Source: Neglectibacter timonensis
GTDB lineage: Bacteria; Bacillota; Clostridia; Oscillospirales; Acutalibacteraceae
Direction: 5' to 3'
Length of the DNA stretch: 64,000 nucleotides
Assembly (NCBI RefSeq): GCF_900048895.1
Contig: NZ_LT160638.1
Location: 124,001-188,000 of the forward strand
Part shown: positions 9,579 to 17,684 of the stretch, piece after piece
Layout: every line of letters starts with the position of its first letter
Position numbering within the stretch: the first letter of the stretch is position 1
Program-made: the position numbers and the translations under genes
The notes under the pieces: model-generated
Database searches by the model: none
Seen by the model: only the letters and a program-made list of their open reading frames with translations
What the model was told of the DNA's origin: nothing

Positions 9579-11045
9579 ATGGTCTACAATATGGCAAAAA
9601 ATCCCCTTAAGATAATGGACACCATCCTGCGTGACGCGCACCAGTCTCAGGCTGCCACCCGCATGAAGATTGAGGATATGGTTCCCGTGCTTCCCTTGCT
9701 GGACAGCATCGGCTACTGGTCCCTGGAGTGCTGGGGCGGCGCCACGTTCGACGTGTGCATGCGCTTTTTGAATGAAGATCCGTGGGAGCGCCTGCGGACC
9801 CTGAAGAAGGGTCTGCCCAATACCAAGCTGCAGATGCTGCTGCGCGGCCAGAACATTCTGGGCTACCGGCACTATGCAGACGATGTGGTGGCAGCCTTCT
9901 GCAAGAAATCCATTGAGAACGGTATCGATGTAGTGCGCATTTTCGACGCACTGAATGACCCTCGGAACATGGAAGCCGCCATGAAGTATGTCAAGGAATA
10001 CGGCGGACTAGTGGAAGCCGCCATCAGCTACACCAAGAGCCCTGTGCACAGCGAGGATTATTTCGTAAAGCTGGCTATGCAGCTGGAAAAAATGGGCGCC
10101 GACACCATCTGCATCAAGGACATGGCGAACCTGCTCCTGCCCTACGATGCGTATTCCCTGGTGAAGAAGCTCAAGGAGAATGTGGGCGTGCCGATTCATC
10201 TGCACACGCACAACACTACCGGTACGGGTGACATGACAAACCTTATGGCAGCTCAGGCGGGCGTTGACATTGTGGATACCGCCCTGTCCCCGCTGGCCAA
10301 CGGCACCTCGCAGCCCGCGACAGAGGCCATGGTGGCCACCCTGCAGGGTACCAGCCGCGATACCGGCCTGGATATGGCGAAGCTTTCCGAAGCGGCCGCT
10401 CATTTCCGCGGCGTTGCCGAGAAGCTGGATATCAACCCCAAGGTCCTGAAGGTGGATGTAAACACCCTGTTGTATCAGGTGCCCGGCGGCATGCTGTCCA
10501 ACCTGATCTCCCAGCTGAAGCAGGCCAATGCCGAGGATAAGTATTATGATGTGCTGGAAGAAGTGCCGCGTGTCCGCAAGGACTTCGGCTATCCGCCCCT
10601 GGTCACTCCTACCAGCCAGATTGTGGGTTCGCAGGCGGTACTGAACGTGCTGTCCGGCGACCGCTACAAGATGGTCACCAAGGAGTCCAAGGCACTGCTC
10701 CGCGGTGAGTACGGCCAGCTGCCCGGCGAGGTCAACGAGGAAGTGCGGAAGAAGGCCATCGGCAACGACGAGGTCATCACCTGCCGCCCCGCGGATCAGA
10801 TCGAGCCTGAAATGGAGAAGCTCCGCGCTGAGTGCAAGGAAAAGGGTATCGGCAACTGCGAAGAGGATACTCTCAGCTATGCGTTGTTCCCTCAGGTTGC
10901 GCTCAAGTTCTTCGAGTGGAGGGATCATCCCCACCAGGAAGAGCCGGCGGCCCCTGTTGCCGCTGCTGCAGCACCTGCCGCAAAGGCAAGCGACAATTCT
11001 CCCCGTACCCTTGTGGTTGAGGATTTGACAAACGGAAATTTCTAA
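9579..11045 (+). CDS. oadA: Oxaloacetate decarboxylase alpha subunit (carboxyltransferase)
   Basis: A 488-residue HMGL-like TIM barrel plus PYC_OADA conserved domain. The start motif MDTILRDAHQSQAATRM, GGATFDVCMRFLNEDPWERL, LLRGQNILGYRHY, the metal-binding HLHTHNTTG and the carbamylated-lysine region CIKDMANLL are all seen. It moves CO2 from oxaloacetate to biotin. The usual C-terminal biotin domain is absent, which fits the separate carrier at 7969. The substrate could be pyruvate/oxaloacetate only, because acyl-CoA carboxyltransferases belong to another fold. The ATG at 9579 has AGGG seven bases upstream; ATG 9591 is less well placed. Confidence 0.93.
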   Translation: MVYNMAKNPLKIMDTILRDAHQSQAATRMKIEDMVPVLPLLDSIGYWSLECWGGATFDVCMRFLNEDPWERLRTLKKGLPNTKLQMLLRGQNILGYRHYADDVVAAFCKKSIENGIDVVRIFDALNDPRNMEAAMKYVKEYGGLVEAAISYTKSPVHSEDYFVKLAMQLEKMGADTICIKDMANLLLPYDAYSLVKKLKENVGVPIHLHTHNTTGTGDMTNLMAAQAGVDIVDTALSPLANGTSQPATEAMVATLQGTSRDTGLDMAKLSEAAAHFRGVAEKLDINPKVLKVDVNTLLYQVPGGMLSNLISQLKQANAEDKYYDVLEEVPRVRKDFGYPPLVTPTSQIVGSQAVLNVLSGDRYKMVTKESKALLRGEYGQLPGEVNEEVRKKAIGNDEVITCRPADQIEPEMEKLRAECKEKGIGNCEEDTLSYALFPQVALKFFEWRDHPHQEEPAAPVAAAAAPAAKASDNSPRTLVVEDLTNGNF

Positions 11046-11059
11046 GAATAGCAGTTTCA

Positions 11060-11094
11060 GAGACGGCGTCTTATTTGGACGCCGTCTCTTTTTT
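11060..11094 (+). terminator. Terminator of the oxaloacetate decarboxylase operon
   Basis: An 11-bp perfect stem (11060-11070 with 11078-11088), loop TTATTTG, followed by T6. Confidence 0.93.
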
Positions 11095-11153
11095 CCCAAA
11101 AGCTTTTGCTGGAGTCGCATCGGGAAAGGTGTTTTATAAACCCAATTTTAAGC

Positions 11154-11209
11154 CCAGAGAGAAGTACAGTTGATCAAAAGAAAAGACTGTGGTGTTAATC
11201 ACTCTCTGG
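11154..11209. other. Two-tier inverted repeat in intergenic DNA
   Basis: In the 319-base gap 11046-11364, CCAGAGAG (11154-11161) can pair with CTCTCTGG (11202-11209), and inside it ACAGT (11166-11170) with ACTGT (11186-11190). It is between the terminator and the next promoter, so it is not in either predicted transcript. It may be an operator, a small RNA or chance. The rest of the gap shows nothing else apart from the promoter at 11279. Confidence 0.3.
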
Positions 11210-11275
11210 CTGCCGGGATGGTGCAGAACTTTTCACGCAGCGGCGGACATCAGCGATGACTTTCCGGTTGCGCCG

Positions 11276-11284
11276 TGTTATAAT
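11276..11284 (+). promoter_or_regulatory. Extended -10 promoter for the D-amino-acid operon
   Basis: TGT followed by a perfect TATAAT (11279-11284); no good -35 box is visible, as is common with extended -10 promoters. Leader about 75 bases. Confidence 0.5.
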
Positions 11285-11364
11285 AACCGCAAAGTGGTTT
11301 TTACGGCGGAGGAAACAGAAAGCAGCTGGCTCCGTGTTTTGAAAAGGGAGAGAGGGTCATACAG

Positions 11365-12519
11365 GTGAGGAAAACAGTGTTTGAGCTGATCCGGGAGCAT
11401 AAGGCAGCTGTGCAGGAAACTCCCTGCATTGTGGTGGATACGGAAACGGCAAAGAAAAATATTTGCCGGATGCAGGAGGCGGTATCGGCCTGCGGCTGCA
11501 AACTGCGACCTCATATAAAAACCCACAAGATCCCCTATTTTGCCAGGCTTCAGCTGGCAGCAGGAGCGGAGGGAATCACCTGTGCCAAAGTCAGCGAAGC
11601 GGAGGTGATGGCGGCAGGCGGTGTGGAAGATATCTTCATCGCTTATCCCATGGTGGGGGAATTTCGTATCCACCGCGCTCTGGAGCTGCAAAAAAGGGTG
11701 AAACGGCTGATCCTGGCGGTTGACAGCCTGGAGGGAGCCGCCGCGCTGAGCAGGTCGGCCGGAGAAGCTGGTCTTACCTGCGAAGTGCGTCTGGAAGTGG
11801 ATACAGGTGCCCGGCGCACCGGCGTAACCCGCGGGCATGTTCTGGAGCTGGCGGGGCAGATTGCCGCCCTGCCGCATTTGAATTTGACAGGCATTTACAC
11901 GTTTAAAAGCCTGGTGCTCCATGGGTGTCCCACGGAAGATAATAAGGCTGCTGCCGTCGAGGAAGCGGAATTGATGAGCGGTATGGCTGCCAGCCTGCGG
12001 ACCCGGGGTCTGCCAATCCGGGAGGTGAGCGCCGGTTCCACCCCTACAGGCCTTCAAGTGGCCAGGACCGGTCTGGTTACAGAGGTACGCCCCGGTACCT
12101 ATATCTTTGGGGACTGGATGCTCACAAAAGAGAACTGTGCAGCAGTGGAGGATATTGCCGTCCGCCTGTATGCAATGGTGGTGAGCACTCCCGCGCCGGA
12201 TTATGCGGTGCTCGACGGCGGTACGAAGACCTTTCCCATGGATATTCCTCTGGACACGCCGCCCTTCCTGTATCCCGGATATGCCATTCCCATCGGCGGG
12301 GACGGCAAACCCGATGAAAACCTGCAGCTTCGCCGCATGAACGAGGAGCACGGGATTCTCACCGCAAAAAACGGAAGAACAGGCCTCAGGGTGGGGCAGG
12401 TTTTGGAGCTGATTCCCATTCATGTCTGTACAGCGGTCAACATGCAGAACAGCGTATTTGTCTTTGAGGACGGCGTACTGCGCAGAATGCCGGTGGAGGC
12501 GAGGGGAATGCTGGTATGA
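11365..12519 (+). CDS. D-serine dehydratase (DSD1)-like / D-threonine aldolase-like PLP enzyme
   Basis: A 384-residue fold-type III PLP enzyme: alanine-racemase-like barrel with the PLP lysine in RPHIKTHK (Lys52) and a C-terminal beta domain. The metal site reads His353-x-Cys355 (IPIHVCTAVN). From family knowledge, eukaryotic-type D-serine dehydratases bind Zn2+ through His-x-Cys and D-threonine aldolases use His-x-Asp, so a dehydratase-type reaction on D-serine or a related D-hydroxy-amino acid is favoured. The GTG start at 11365 has GGGAGAGAGGG upstream. The stop overlaps the next ATG by four bases, and a RidA gene follows, which fits release of an enamine. Confidence 0.82.
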   Translation: MRKTVFELIREHKAAVQETPCIVVDTETAKKNICRMQEAVSACGCKLRPHIKTHKIPYFARLQLAAGAEGITCAKVSEAEVMAAGGVEDIFIAYPMVGEFRIHRALELQKRVKRLILAVDSLEGAAALSRSAGEAGLTCEVRLEVDTGARRTGVTRGHVLELAGQIAALPHLNLTGIYTFKSLVLHGCPTEDNKAAAVEEAELMSGMAASLRTRGLPIREVSAGSTPTGLQVARTGLVTEVRPGTYIFGDWMLTKENCAAVEDIAVRLYAMVVSTPAPDYAVLDGGTKTFPMDIPLDTPPFLYPGYAIPIGGDGKPDENLQLRRMNEEHGILTAKNGRTGLRVGQVLELIPIHVCTAVNMQNSVFVFEDGVLRRMPVEARGMLV

Positions 12520-14087
12520 TACAGGTGAAAAATGCCGTCATCTGCGACGGCACAGGGAAAGAGCCGTTTTCCGGGGAGCTGCTGATCGATGGGGAAAAGC
12601 TTGCGGAGGTATCTCCCATTCCCTTTGGGGAGCTGGATGCAGAGGTCCTGGACGCCCGGGGGATGGCGGTGACTCCGGGGTTTATCGACGCCCACCGCCA
12701 TTGTGATCTTGCGGCACTTTATGACCCGGAGTTCGGCAGGCTGGAGCTTGCCCAGGGCATCACCACTGCTGTGATGGGAAACTGCGGGCTGGCTCCTGCA
12801 CCATGTACGGAGGAGTACAGGGACCGGCTCTATGATTTTTTGGAGCCCTGTCTGGGCACAGCTCCCAAAAACAGTTTTTTCCCTCTGGTTTCGGAGTTTT
12901 TCCGGGCACTGGAGACAAGGCGGTATCCGCTGAACCTGGGAGTATTGGGGGCCACCGGGGCCATCACTGCAGCGTCAAAGGGATTCGACAATGTCCCCTT
13001 TGACAGGAAATCCAGACACAGGGCGGAAATTTACGTGAAGGACGCCATGGAAGCAGGAGCGCTGGGGCTTTCCTGCGGTATCATGTACACGCCGGAATGT
13101 TTCAGCAAGACCGAGGATTTTGTCTTTTTGGCAAAAATATGCGGCGAGTACGGCGGCTATCTCACCAGTCATATCCGGGGCGAAGGGAATTCCCTGACAG
13201 AATCGGTAAAAGAGGTGCTGGAAATCGGGGAGCGGGCCGGTGTACCTGTGAACATAAGCCATCTCAAAGTCACGGGACTGAAAAATCACGGTTGGGGAAT
13301 CGAGCGTGCTGTCGGGGTTTTGGAGGAGGCCCGCGGGAGAGGGCAGGACGTTACCGCGGATGCGTATCCCTATCCCGGTGGATCCACCACGATCCTTTCC
13401 CTGATTCCCCCCACCGTTATGGAACGGGCCAAAGGGGAGGCGGCCGCCTATCTGGGTACGCAGGAGGGCATCCGTGACTTGGCACAGGAGATCGGCAAGG
13501 AATTTTCCAGCTGGGATAATATGGTATCCTCCATCGGCTGGGAACGTATCGTCATCGGTTCTGTGATCCGGGAAGAGGACCGTATTTATGCTGGGCTGGA
13601 CTTTACTGCGGCTGCGGCGCTGTCCGGAAGTACGGAGACGGAGCTGTTCTGCCGGCTGGTGCATGAGAATTCCGGCAAGATAGGGGTCATCCTCATGAGC
13701 ATGGCCCAGGCAGATGTGGACCGGGTGCTTTGCCTGCCCTATGTCAGCCTCATCTCCGACGCTCTCTATGGGGGCGGCGGTATGCCCCACCCTCGTCTGT
13801 ACGGCGCTTTTCCTAAGTTCCTGCGGGAATATGCGGGCGAAAAGAGCGCGCTTTCCTTTGCAGAAGCGGTCCGAAAGATGACGGGCATGCCTGCCCGGCG
13901 GCTGGGCCTCAGGGATCGGGGAACTCTGGAGCCAGGGAATTATGCGGATTTGCTGGTGTTTGATCCTGCGAAATTTACGGACCGGGCCACCTGGCAGAAC
14001 CCCAGGCAGGAGGCAGAGGGCCTGGAGTATGTTCTTGTCAACGGAAAGCCGCCGCAGGAACGTGGCGGAAAAATAGTAAAAAAATAG
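12516..14087 (+). CDS. N-acyl-D-amino-acid deacylase (D-aminoacylase family amidohydrolase)
   Basis: A 523-residue amidohydrolase. Beta-sandwich segments at both ends surround a TIM barrel carrying the metal motif GFIDAHRHCDL (His60, His62), the D-aminoacylase hallmark MGNCGLAPAPC, INISHLKVTG and ADAYPYPGGST. The C-terminus has the RDRGTLEPGNYADLLVFDP element of the superfamily. It is expected to free D-amino acids from N-acyl (or dipeptide-like) forms in the cytoplasm. It overlaps the upstream PLP enzyme by four bases (ATGA), so the two are translationally coupled. Confidence 0.88.
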   Translation: MIQVKNAVICDGTGKEPFSGELLIDGEKLAEVSPIPFGELDAEVLDARGMAVTPGFIDAHRHCDLAALYDPEFGRLELAQGITTAVMGNCGLAPAPCTEEYRDRLYDFLEPCLGTAPKNSFFPLVSEFFRALETRRYPLNLGVLGATGAITAASKGFDNVPFDRKSRHRAEIYVKDAMEAGALGLSCGIMYTPECFSKTEDFVFLAKICGEYGGYLTSHIRGEGNSLTESVKEVLEIGERAGVPVNISHLKVTGLKNHGWGIERAVGVLEEARGRGQDVTADAYPYPGGSTTILSLIPPTVMERAKGEAAAYLGTQEGIRDLAQEIGKEFSSWDNMVSSIGWERIVIGSVIREEDRIYAGLDFTAAAALSGSTETELFCRLVHENSGKIGVILMSMAQADVDRVLCLPYVSLISDALYGGGGMPHPRLYGAFPKFLREYAGEKSALSFAEAVRKMTGMPARRLGLRDRGTLEPGNYADLLVFDPAKFTDRATWQNPRQEAEGLEYVLVNGKPPQERGGKIVKK

Positions 14088-14130
14088 GCCTTTGCCTGTT
14101 TTGAATCCATGATAGAAAGGAACGATAAGT

Positions 14131-14595
14131 ATGGGCAGAATAGAAGAAAAATTGAAGGAGATGGGTCTGGCCCTTCCAACCCCGCCGGCGAAGGGCGGGG
14201 TGTATGCGCCGGCCAAATGTTTTGGGGACAACCTGGTTTACATTTCGGGCTGCGGTCCCTCTACCGACGGTACACCCATTACCGGAAAGCTGGGGGAAGC
14301 GGTGACGGAAGAACAGGGCTACCTTTATGCCAGAAATTCCATGCTCAATGTTCTGGCCGTTCTCAAGCGTGAAATAGGGGATCTGGACCGGGTAAAAAGC
14401 GCGGTAAAGGTCACCTGTTTTGTGGCCTCCGTGCCTGAGTTCTACAATCAGCCCCAGGTGGCCAACGGCGGAACACAGCTGCTGATCGACCTGTTTGGCC
14501 AGGAGGTCGGAGCCCCTACACGCTCCGCCATCGGGCTGAGCGTGCTTCCCGGCAACATGCCGGTTGAGACGGAAGCGATTTTTGAGGTGGAATAA
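14131..14595 (+). CDS. RidA (YjgF/UK114) family enamine/imine deaminase
   Basis: A 154-residue Rid-family protein with the pattern VYISGCGPSTDG, a central YLYARNSMLNVLAVLKREIGDL helix, VKVTCFVAS and a C-terminal TRSAIGLSVLPGNMPVETEAIFEV. RidA proteins hydrolyse reactive 2-aminoacrylate and related imines to the 2-oxo acid and ammonia. It lacks the exact RxQxxxxxxN pattern of classic RidA, so it may be a Rid subfamily member. Third gene of the D-amino-acid operon; AGAAAGGAA is upstream of the ATG. Confidence 0.9.
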   Translation: MGRIEEKLKEMGLALPTPPAKGGVYAPAKCFGDNLVYISGCGPSTDGTPITGKLGEAVTEEQGYLYARNSMLNVLAVLKREIGDLDRVKSAVKVTCFVASVPEFYNQPQVANGGTQLLIDLFGQEVGAPTRSAIGLSVLPGNMPVETEAIFEVE

Positions 14596-14766
14596 GGTTC
14601 CAGTTGTATCCTTCCAATAGAAGCTGAAAAGCGGCGGGTAAAAGGAGAATTCCCTGTAATCCGCGCCTCGTTTTAGCCGGAGTTTCACGGTGAATTTCAT
14701 TTCGCCCATTTCCTAGGAAATGTCGGAAAGAGTTTGATGCCAGAAATAGCGCCGCAAAATGAAAAC

Positions 14767-14798
14767 GGGAGAAGAGAAGCCCATGCTTCTCTTCTCCC
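14767..14798 (-). terminator. Terminator of the Dabb-domain gene
   Basis: A 14-bp perfect stem (14767-14780 with 14785-14798, loop CCAT). On the minus strand it is followed by GTTTTCATTTTG. The rest of 14596-14847 shows no gene. Confidence 0.75.
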
Positions 14799-14847
14799 AG
14801 TTTGTGTCAAGAATGCAAATGCCGGGCAGGCCTTTGCACATACACTG

Positions 14848-15165
14848 TCATTCCTTCAGCTCGTAATCGATGCTGGCGCGGCCGTCGGGTTCCCGCAGGG
14901 CCTTGACAAAATTGCCGAAGGCCACATGACTGGGATGCTTCTGATAACGGAGCATCTCTTCCATGCTGCGGAAGGTAGAGACAAGGATATAATCGTAGTT
15001 TGTATCCGCAGAACCAGGCGCGCCGAGGAAGACCTCCATGCTGACAATCTCGGGGATTTCCTCCCGAAGGGCCAGCATACGCCGTTTGGCTTCGGCCAGG
15101 TTTTCGGCTTTGGAACGCCCTTCGGCAAACTCTTTGAATTTGAACATGACAATATGGCAGATCAT
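14848..15165 (-). CDS. Dabb (stress-responsive A/B barrel) domain protein
   Basis: A 105-residue single-domain protein with ICHIVMFKF at the start, a central LGAPGSADTNYDYILVSTF strand pair and the typical MLRYQKHPSHVAF segment. These dimeric ferredoxin-like barrels have diverse, mostly unknown roles. The ATG at 15165 has GGAGG eight bases upstream; a longer TTG frame (15171) is not needed. Own promoter and terminator, so monocistronic. Confidence 0.88.
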   Translation of the reverse strand: MICHIVMFKFKEFAEGRSKAENLAEAKRRMLALREEIPEIVSMEVFLGAPGSADTNYDYILVSTFRSMEEMLRYQKHPSHVAFGNFVKALREPDGRASIDYELKE

Positions 15166-15208
15166 AAACAAAACCTCCTGTTAGCAGCGAATTGACGAAT
15201 TTCATGAC

Positions 15209-15237
15209 AGTATAGAAATTATCGCATAAAATGGCAA
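15209..15237 (-). promoter_or_regulatory. Sigma-A promoter(s) for the Dabb gene
   Basis: Reading leftwards, TTGCCA (15237-15232), 17 bp, TATACT (15214-15209). An overlapping second candidate is TTGCGG (15246-15241), 17 bp, GATAAT (15223-15218). Confidence 0.7.
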
Positions 15238-15360
15238 AATCCGCAACTAAATATCATTCGGCCCGAGAGTACAGACCGAGAGGAGGATGGACAGCTCTGG
15301 GAAAGGAAGCGCAGAAATGGAGAAAAGCCAGATAGCGCGCCAGACCTTCCGAATGTGGAT

Positions 15361-16227
15361 TTAACAATTGTCCAGATACGTTTTTAAAGCTTTGCCGATA
15401 AACCGGGCTGCTCCGGAACCGTATTTTCTGTCAGCTGTCTCCTGAAAGGATGGATTCGAAAGATAGGCGTCTGCCAAAAAAGACCAGTAGTGCCTGTCTG
15501 TGCTGCCGGGACCGCCTGTGTTCTCAGTAAAGACGATCAACTTCTTCAGTTTTTCCTGCACCTCTGGGGAAGCGGCGTTCAAGGTCAGGTCTTCCGTGAG
15601 CTGTCTGGTGAGAGCGTCGGTTTGGTCCGCCAGTTCCTTTGCCTCCTCCTGTGAGACGGACGGGCCATTCTCCAGAAATGCCTGGGTGTGTTCCTTCATG
15701 GCCTCTGCATATTTTTCCAGGCTGCCATATTCCTGAACCGCTTTTTCCACGAGCTGTTCTCCCTGGGCTTTCAGTTCTGAAAGGAGGGCATTATAATTCT
15801 CTATGCTCCCCAATTGATCAATGATATTTTCTGTATGCGTTTTTTTGAAATTTTCCAGCATGGTAAAATAGACGTTTTCATCGAAATCTTTAAATTCCAT
15901 ACATTTTTCTCCTTTTATCAGCCGATCCAGCAGTTCCAACAGGGCATTTAACCGGTCACGCTTGATGCGGAGCAGTTCCCGTTGTTTCCGGTAAACAGCT
16001 GTGGAATCAAACTGGGGGGCTTCCAGTATCGCTTTGATTTCCTTAAGAGTAAAATCAAGTTCTTTAAAAAATAAAATCTGCTGCAGTTCCTCCAAGGAGG
16101 ATTCCTCATATAGCCTGTATCCGGCCTCAGTTGTTGCTGCCGGTTTAAACAGGCCGATCCTGTCATAGAACTGCAGTGTCCGCACACTGACTCCCGTCAG
16201 CTGGGAAACCTGTTTTACGGTCATCAT
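15361..16227 (-). CDS. MerR-family regulator with TipAS-like drug-recognition domain
   Basis: A 288-residue regulator. Residues 1-70 are a MerR winged helix (TVKQVSQLTGVSVRTLQFYDRIGL, then a recognition wing GYRLYEESS), about 75-110 a coiled coil, and about 130-285 a TipAS domain (ENYNALLSELKAQGEQLV, then HYWSFLADAYLSNPSFQETADRKYGSGAARFIGKAL with the conserved aromatic residues). TipA-type proteins bind thiopeptides or other multidrug ligands and activate their own promoter. The promoter at 16312-16342 has MerR geometry. No obvious target pump is adjacent, so it may act in trans or mainly as a drug sink. Confidence 0.93.
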   Translation of the reverse strand: MMTVKQVSQLTGVSVRTLQFYDRIGLFKPAATTEAGYRLYEESSLEELQQILFFKELDFTLKEIKAILEAPQFDSTAVYRKQRELLRIKRDRLNALLELLDRLIKGEKCMEFKDFDENVYFTMLENFKKTHTENIIDQLGSIENYNALLSELKAQGEQLVEKAVQEYGSLEKYAEAMKEHTQAFLENGPSVSQEEAKELADQTDALTRQLTEDLTLNAASPEVQEKLKKLIVFTENTGGPGSTDRHYWSFLADAYLSNPSFQETADRKYGSGAARFIGKALKTYLDNC

Positions 16228-16311
16228 AGCTGCTTCACCTTCTGTTCTTTATCGTGGAGTTCTGAAAGGCAGCCTCTGCCGGCAAGAGGCGCCTTTTTGC
16301 TCCCAATCCTT

Positions 16312-16342
16312 ACTTTACACTATTACCATAGGTAAGAGTCAA
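16312..16342 (-). promoter_or_regulatory. MerR-type promoter with 19-bp spacer and operator palindrome
   Basis: Reading leftwards, TTGACT (16342-16337), a 19-bp spacer, TAAAGT (16317-16312). The spacer holds the perfect palindrome TTACC-TAT-GGTAA (16335-16323). The over-long spacer with a centred operator is the hallmark of promoters activated by MerR proteins through DNA distortion. Confidence 0.82.
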
Positions 16343-16392
16343 CAGCTTTTTTTAATTTATTCAAAATAGAGAAAACACGTTCCAAAGAGCAG

Positions 16393-17535
16393 TTATGTTT
16401 TGAGCCAGCCCGAGTTTTCTGCGTTTCCGGCGGCTGTCTGCCCAGGCTGTATGGAGGGCTGTGAAAGGCTGTTGAAAAAATTCCGGTTATAAAGGACGGC
16501 CTGACTTTCCGGTTTCAAACGCCCGGCCCGTTCGTTATATTCCTTGGCAAGGGCAAGGTTTCCCAGCCGGTAATGACAGACACATAACTGCAAATCGGGG
16601 ATATATCCATAACAGTCAGGGATGACGAAGCCTCCGGAAGCATCGCGGCGCTTACAGGTGAGCGCCAGCTCATACCAAAAGGACGCAGTTGTAAAATCTT
16701 CCTGCCTGAAAAAATACAGGCCGATATCACAGCAGAGTTCCGCTCTCGGAGGACCAAACTGAAGACTCTGCAGTAGGGCGAGAAGTGATTCTTTCGGCTT
16801 TCCTAGGCGGTCAAGGCATTGGGAAAGCGTTCGGCAGGCCTCGATCTCATTTTCCACCCAGCCCTGCCCTGCGTCCAGATAGCTTCGCAGGATGTCCGCA
16901 GCTTTTTCATCCTTCCCATGGTAGGTGAGTTCCCGGGCATAGTAGAATTGTTCCCTGGGGGAAAGCCCGGCGCCTTCAGAGAGCAGCTTTTCAAAAATAC
17001 GCAGGTTGCGGTTCGGATCGCCGGGTTTCAGTTTTCTGTGGGTTACGGCAGCCTCACAGTACAGCACGACGCCTGCCGGAGCAATGGTTTCATGTATGGC
17101 GCCCTGGAACCGCAGGCCGGACAGACGGCGGATCAGACGCTCCCGGTAATAGGTAAAGGTTGGATTCCCAGCCTCGTCAAAGGCGGTGTGATAACGCAGC
17201 ATCACCACATCGGTGTCCGTTGTAAGGGAGGCTTTCAGGGATAACAGGCTGTTCAAATCCTCCGGTTCGAGGATATCGTCCGCATCCAGCCAGAGACAGA
17301 AATCCTGTGTGGCTTTGGAAAAAGAAAAGTTGCGGGCAGCGGAAAAGTCGTCGGTCCAGGCAAAATCATAGACGGAATCGGTATATTGACGGGCGACTTC
17401 CTTTGTGTGGTCTGTGCTTCCGGTGTCGACGATGATAATCTCATCCGCCAGAGACTGCGCAGAATTCAGGCAGCGGGCAAGCACCTCCTCTTCATTTCTG
17501 ACGATCATGCACAAGCTGATAGTGGTCAAGGCCAT
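16393..17535 (-). CDS. Family 2 glycosyltransferase with TPR-like C-terminus (SunS/BclA-cluster type)
   Basis: A 380-residue protein. Residues 1-~220 are a GT-A domain (ISLCMIVRNEEEVL, IIIVDTGSTDHTKEVA, FCLWLDADDILE with the DxD motif); the remainder has TPR-like helix pairs (YYARELTYHGKDEKAADIL and LGNLALAKEYNERAGRLKP). This architecture is common in enzymes that glycosylate surface proteins or peptides. ATG 17535 is chosen with AAAGGAAG upstream; the longer frame to 17637 would run through a terminator hairpin. It lies directly after the collagen-like gene, which is a plausible acceptor. Confidence 0.87.
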   Translation of the reverse strand: MALTTISLCMIVRNEEEVLARCLNSAQSLADEIIIVDTGSTDHTKEVARQYTDSVYDFAWTDDFSAARNFSFSKATQDFCLWLDADDILEPEDLNSLLSLKASLTTDTDVVMLRYHTAFDEAGNPTFTYYRERLIRRLSGLRFQGAIHETIAPAGVVLYCEAAVTHRKLKPGDPNRNLRIFEKLLSEGAGLSPREQFYYARELTYHGKDEKAADILRSYLDAGQGWVENEIEACRTLSQCLDRLGKPKESLLALLQSLQFGPPRAELCCDIGLYFFRQEDFTTASFWYELALTCKRRDASGGFVIPDCYGYIPDLQLCVCHYRLGNLALAKEYNERAGRLKPESQAVLYNRNFFNSLSQPSIQPGQTAAGNAENSGWLKT

Positions 17536-17570
17536 CTTCCTTTCCAATAGGCTGAAGCGCAATACGAAAA

Positions 17571-17606
17571 GAGGGCGCTGCAAGATGTCAATTTTGCGGC
17601 GCCCTC
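17571..17606 (-). terminator. Hairpin between collagen-like and glycosyltransferase genes
   Basis: On the minus strand GAGGGCGC pairs with GCGCCCTC and, after one mismatch, GCAA with TTGC; TTTTCG follows. It is only 36 bases before the glycosyltransferase start, leaving no room for a separate promoter, so partial read-through is likely. Confidence 0.7.
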
Positions 17607-17684
17607 CTGTTGGGAGGATCAATGCGTCTTGCGACAATGCTATATTACGTTTCCTCTGGTTTTATCATTCCTGGGTCAGGAAGT

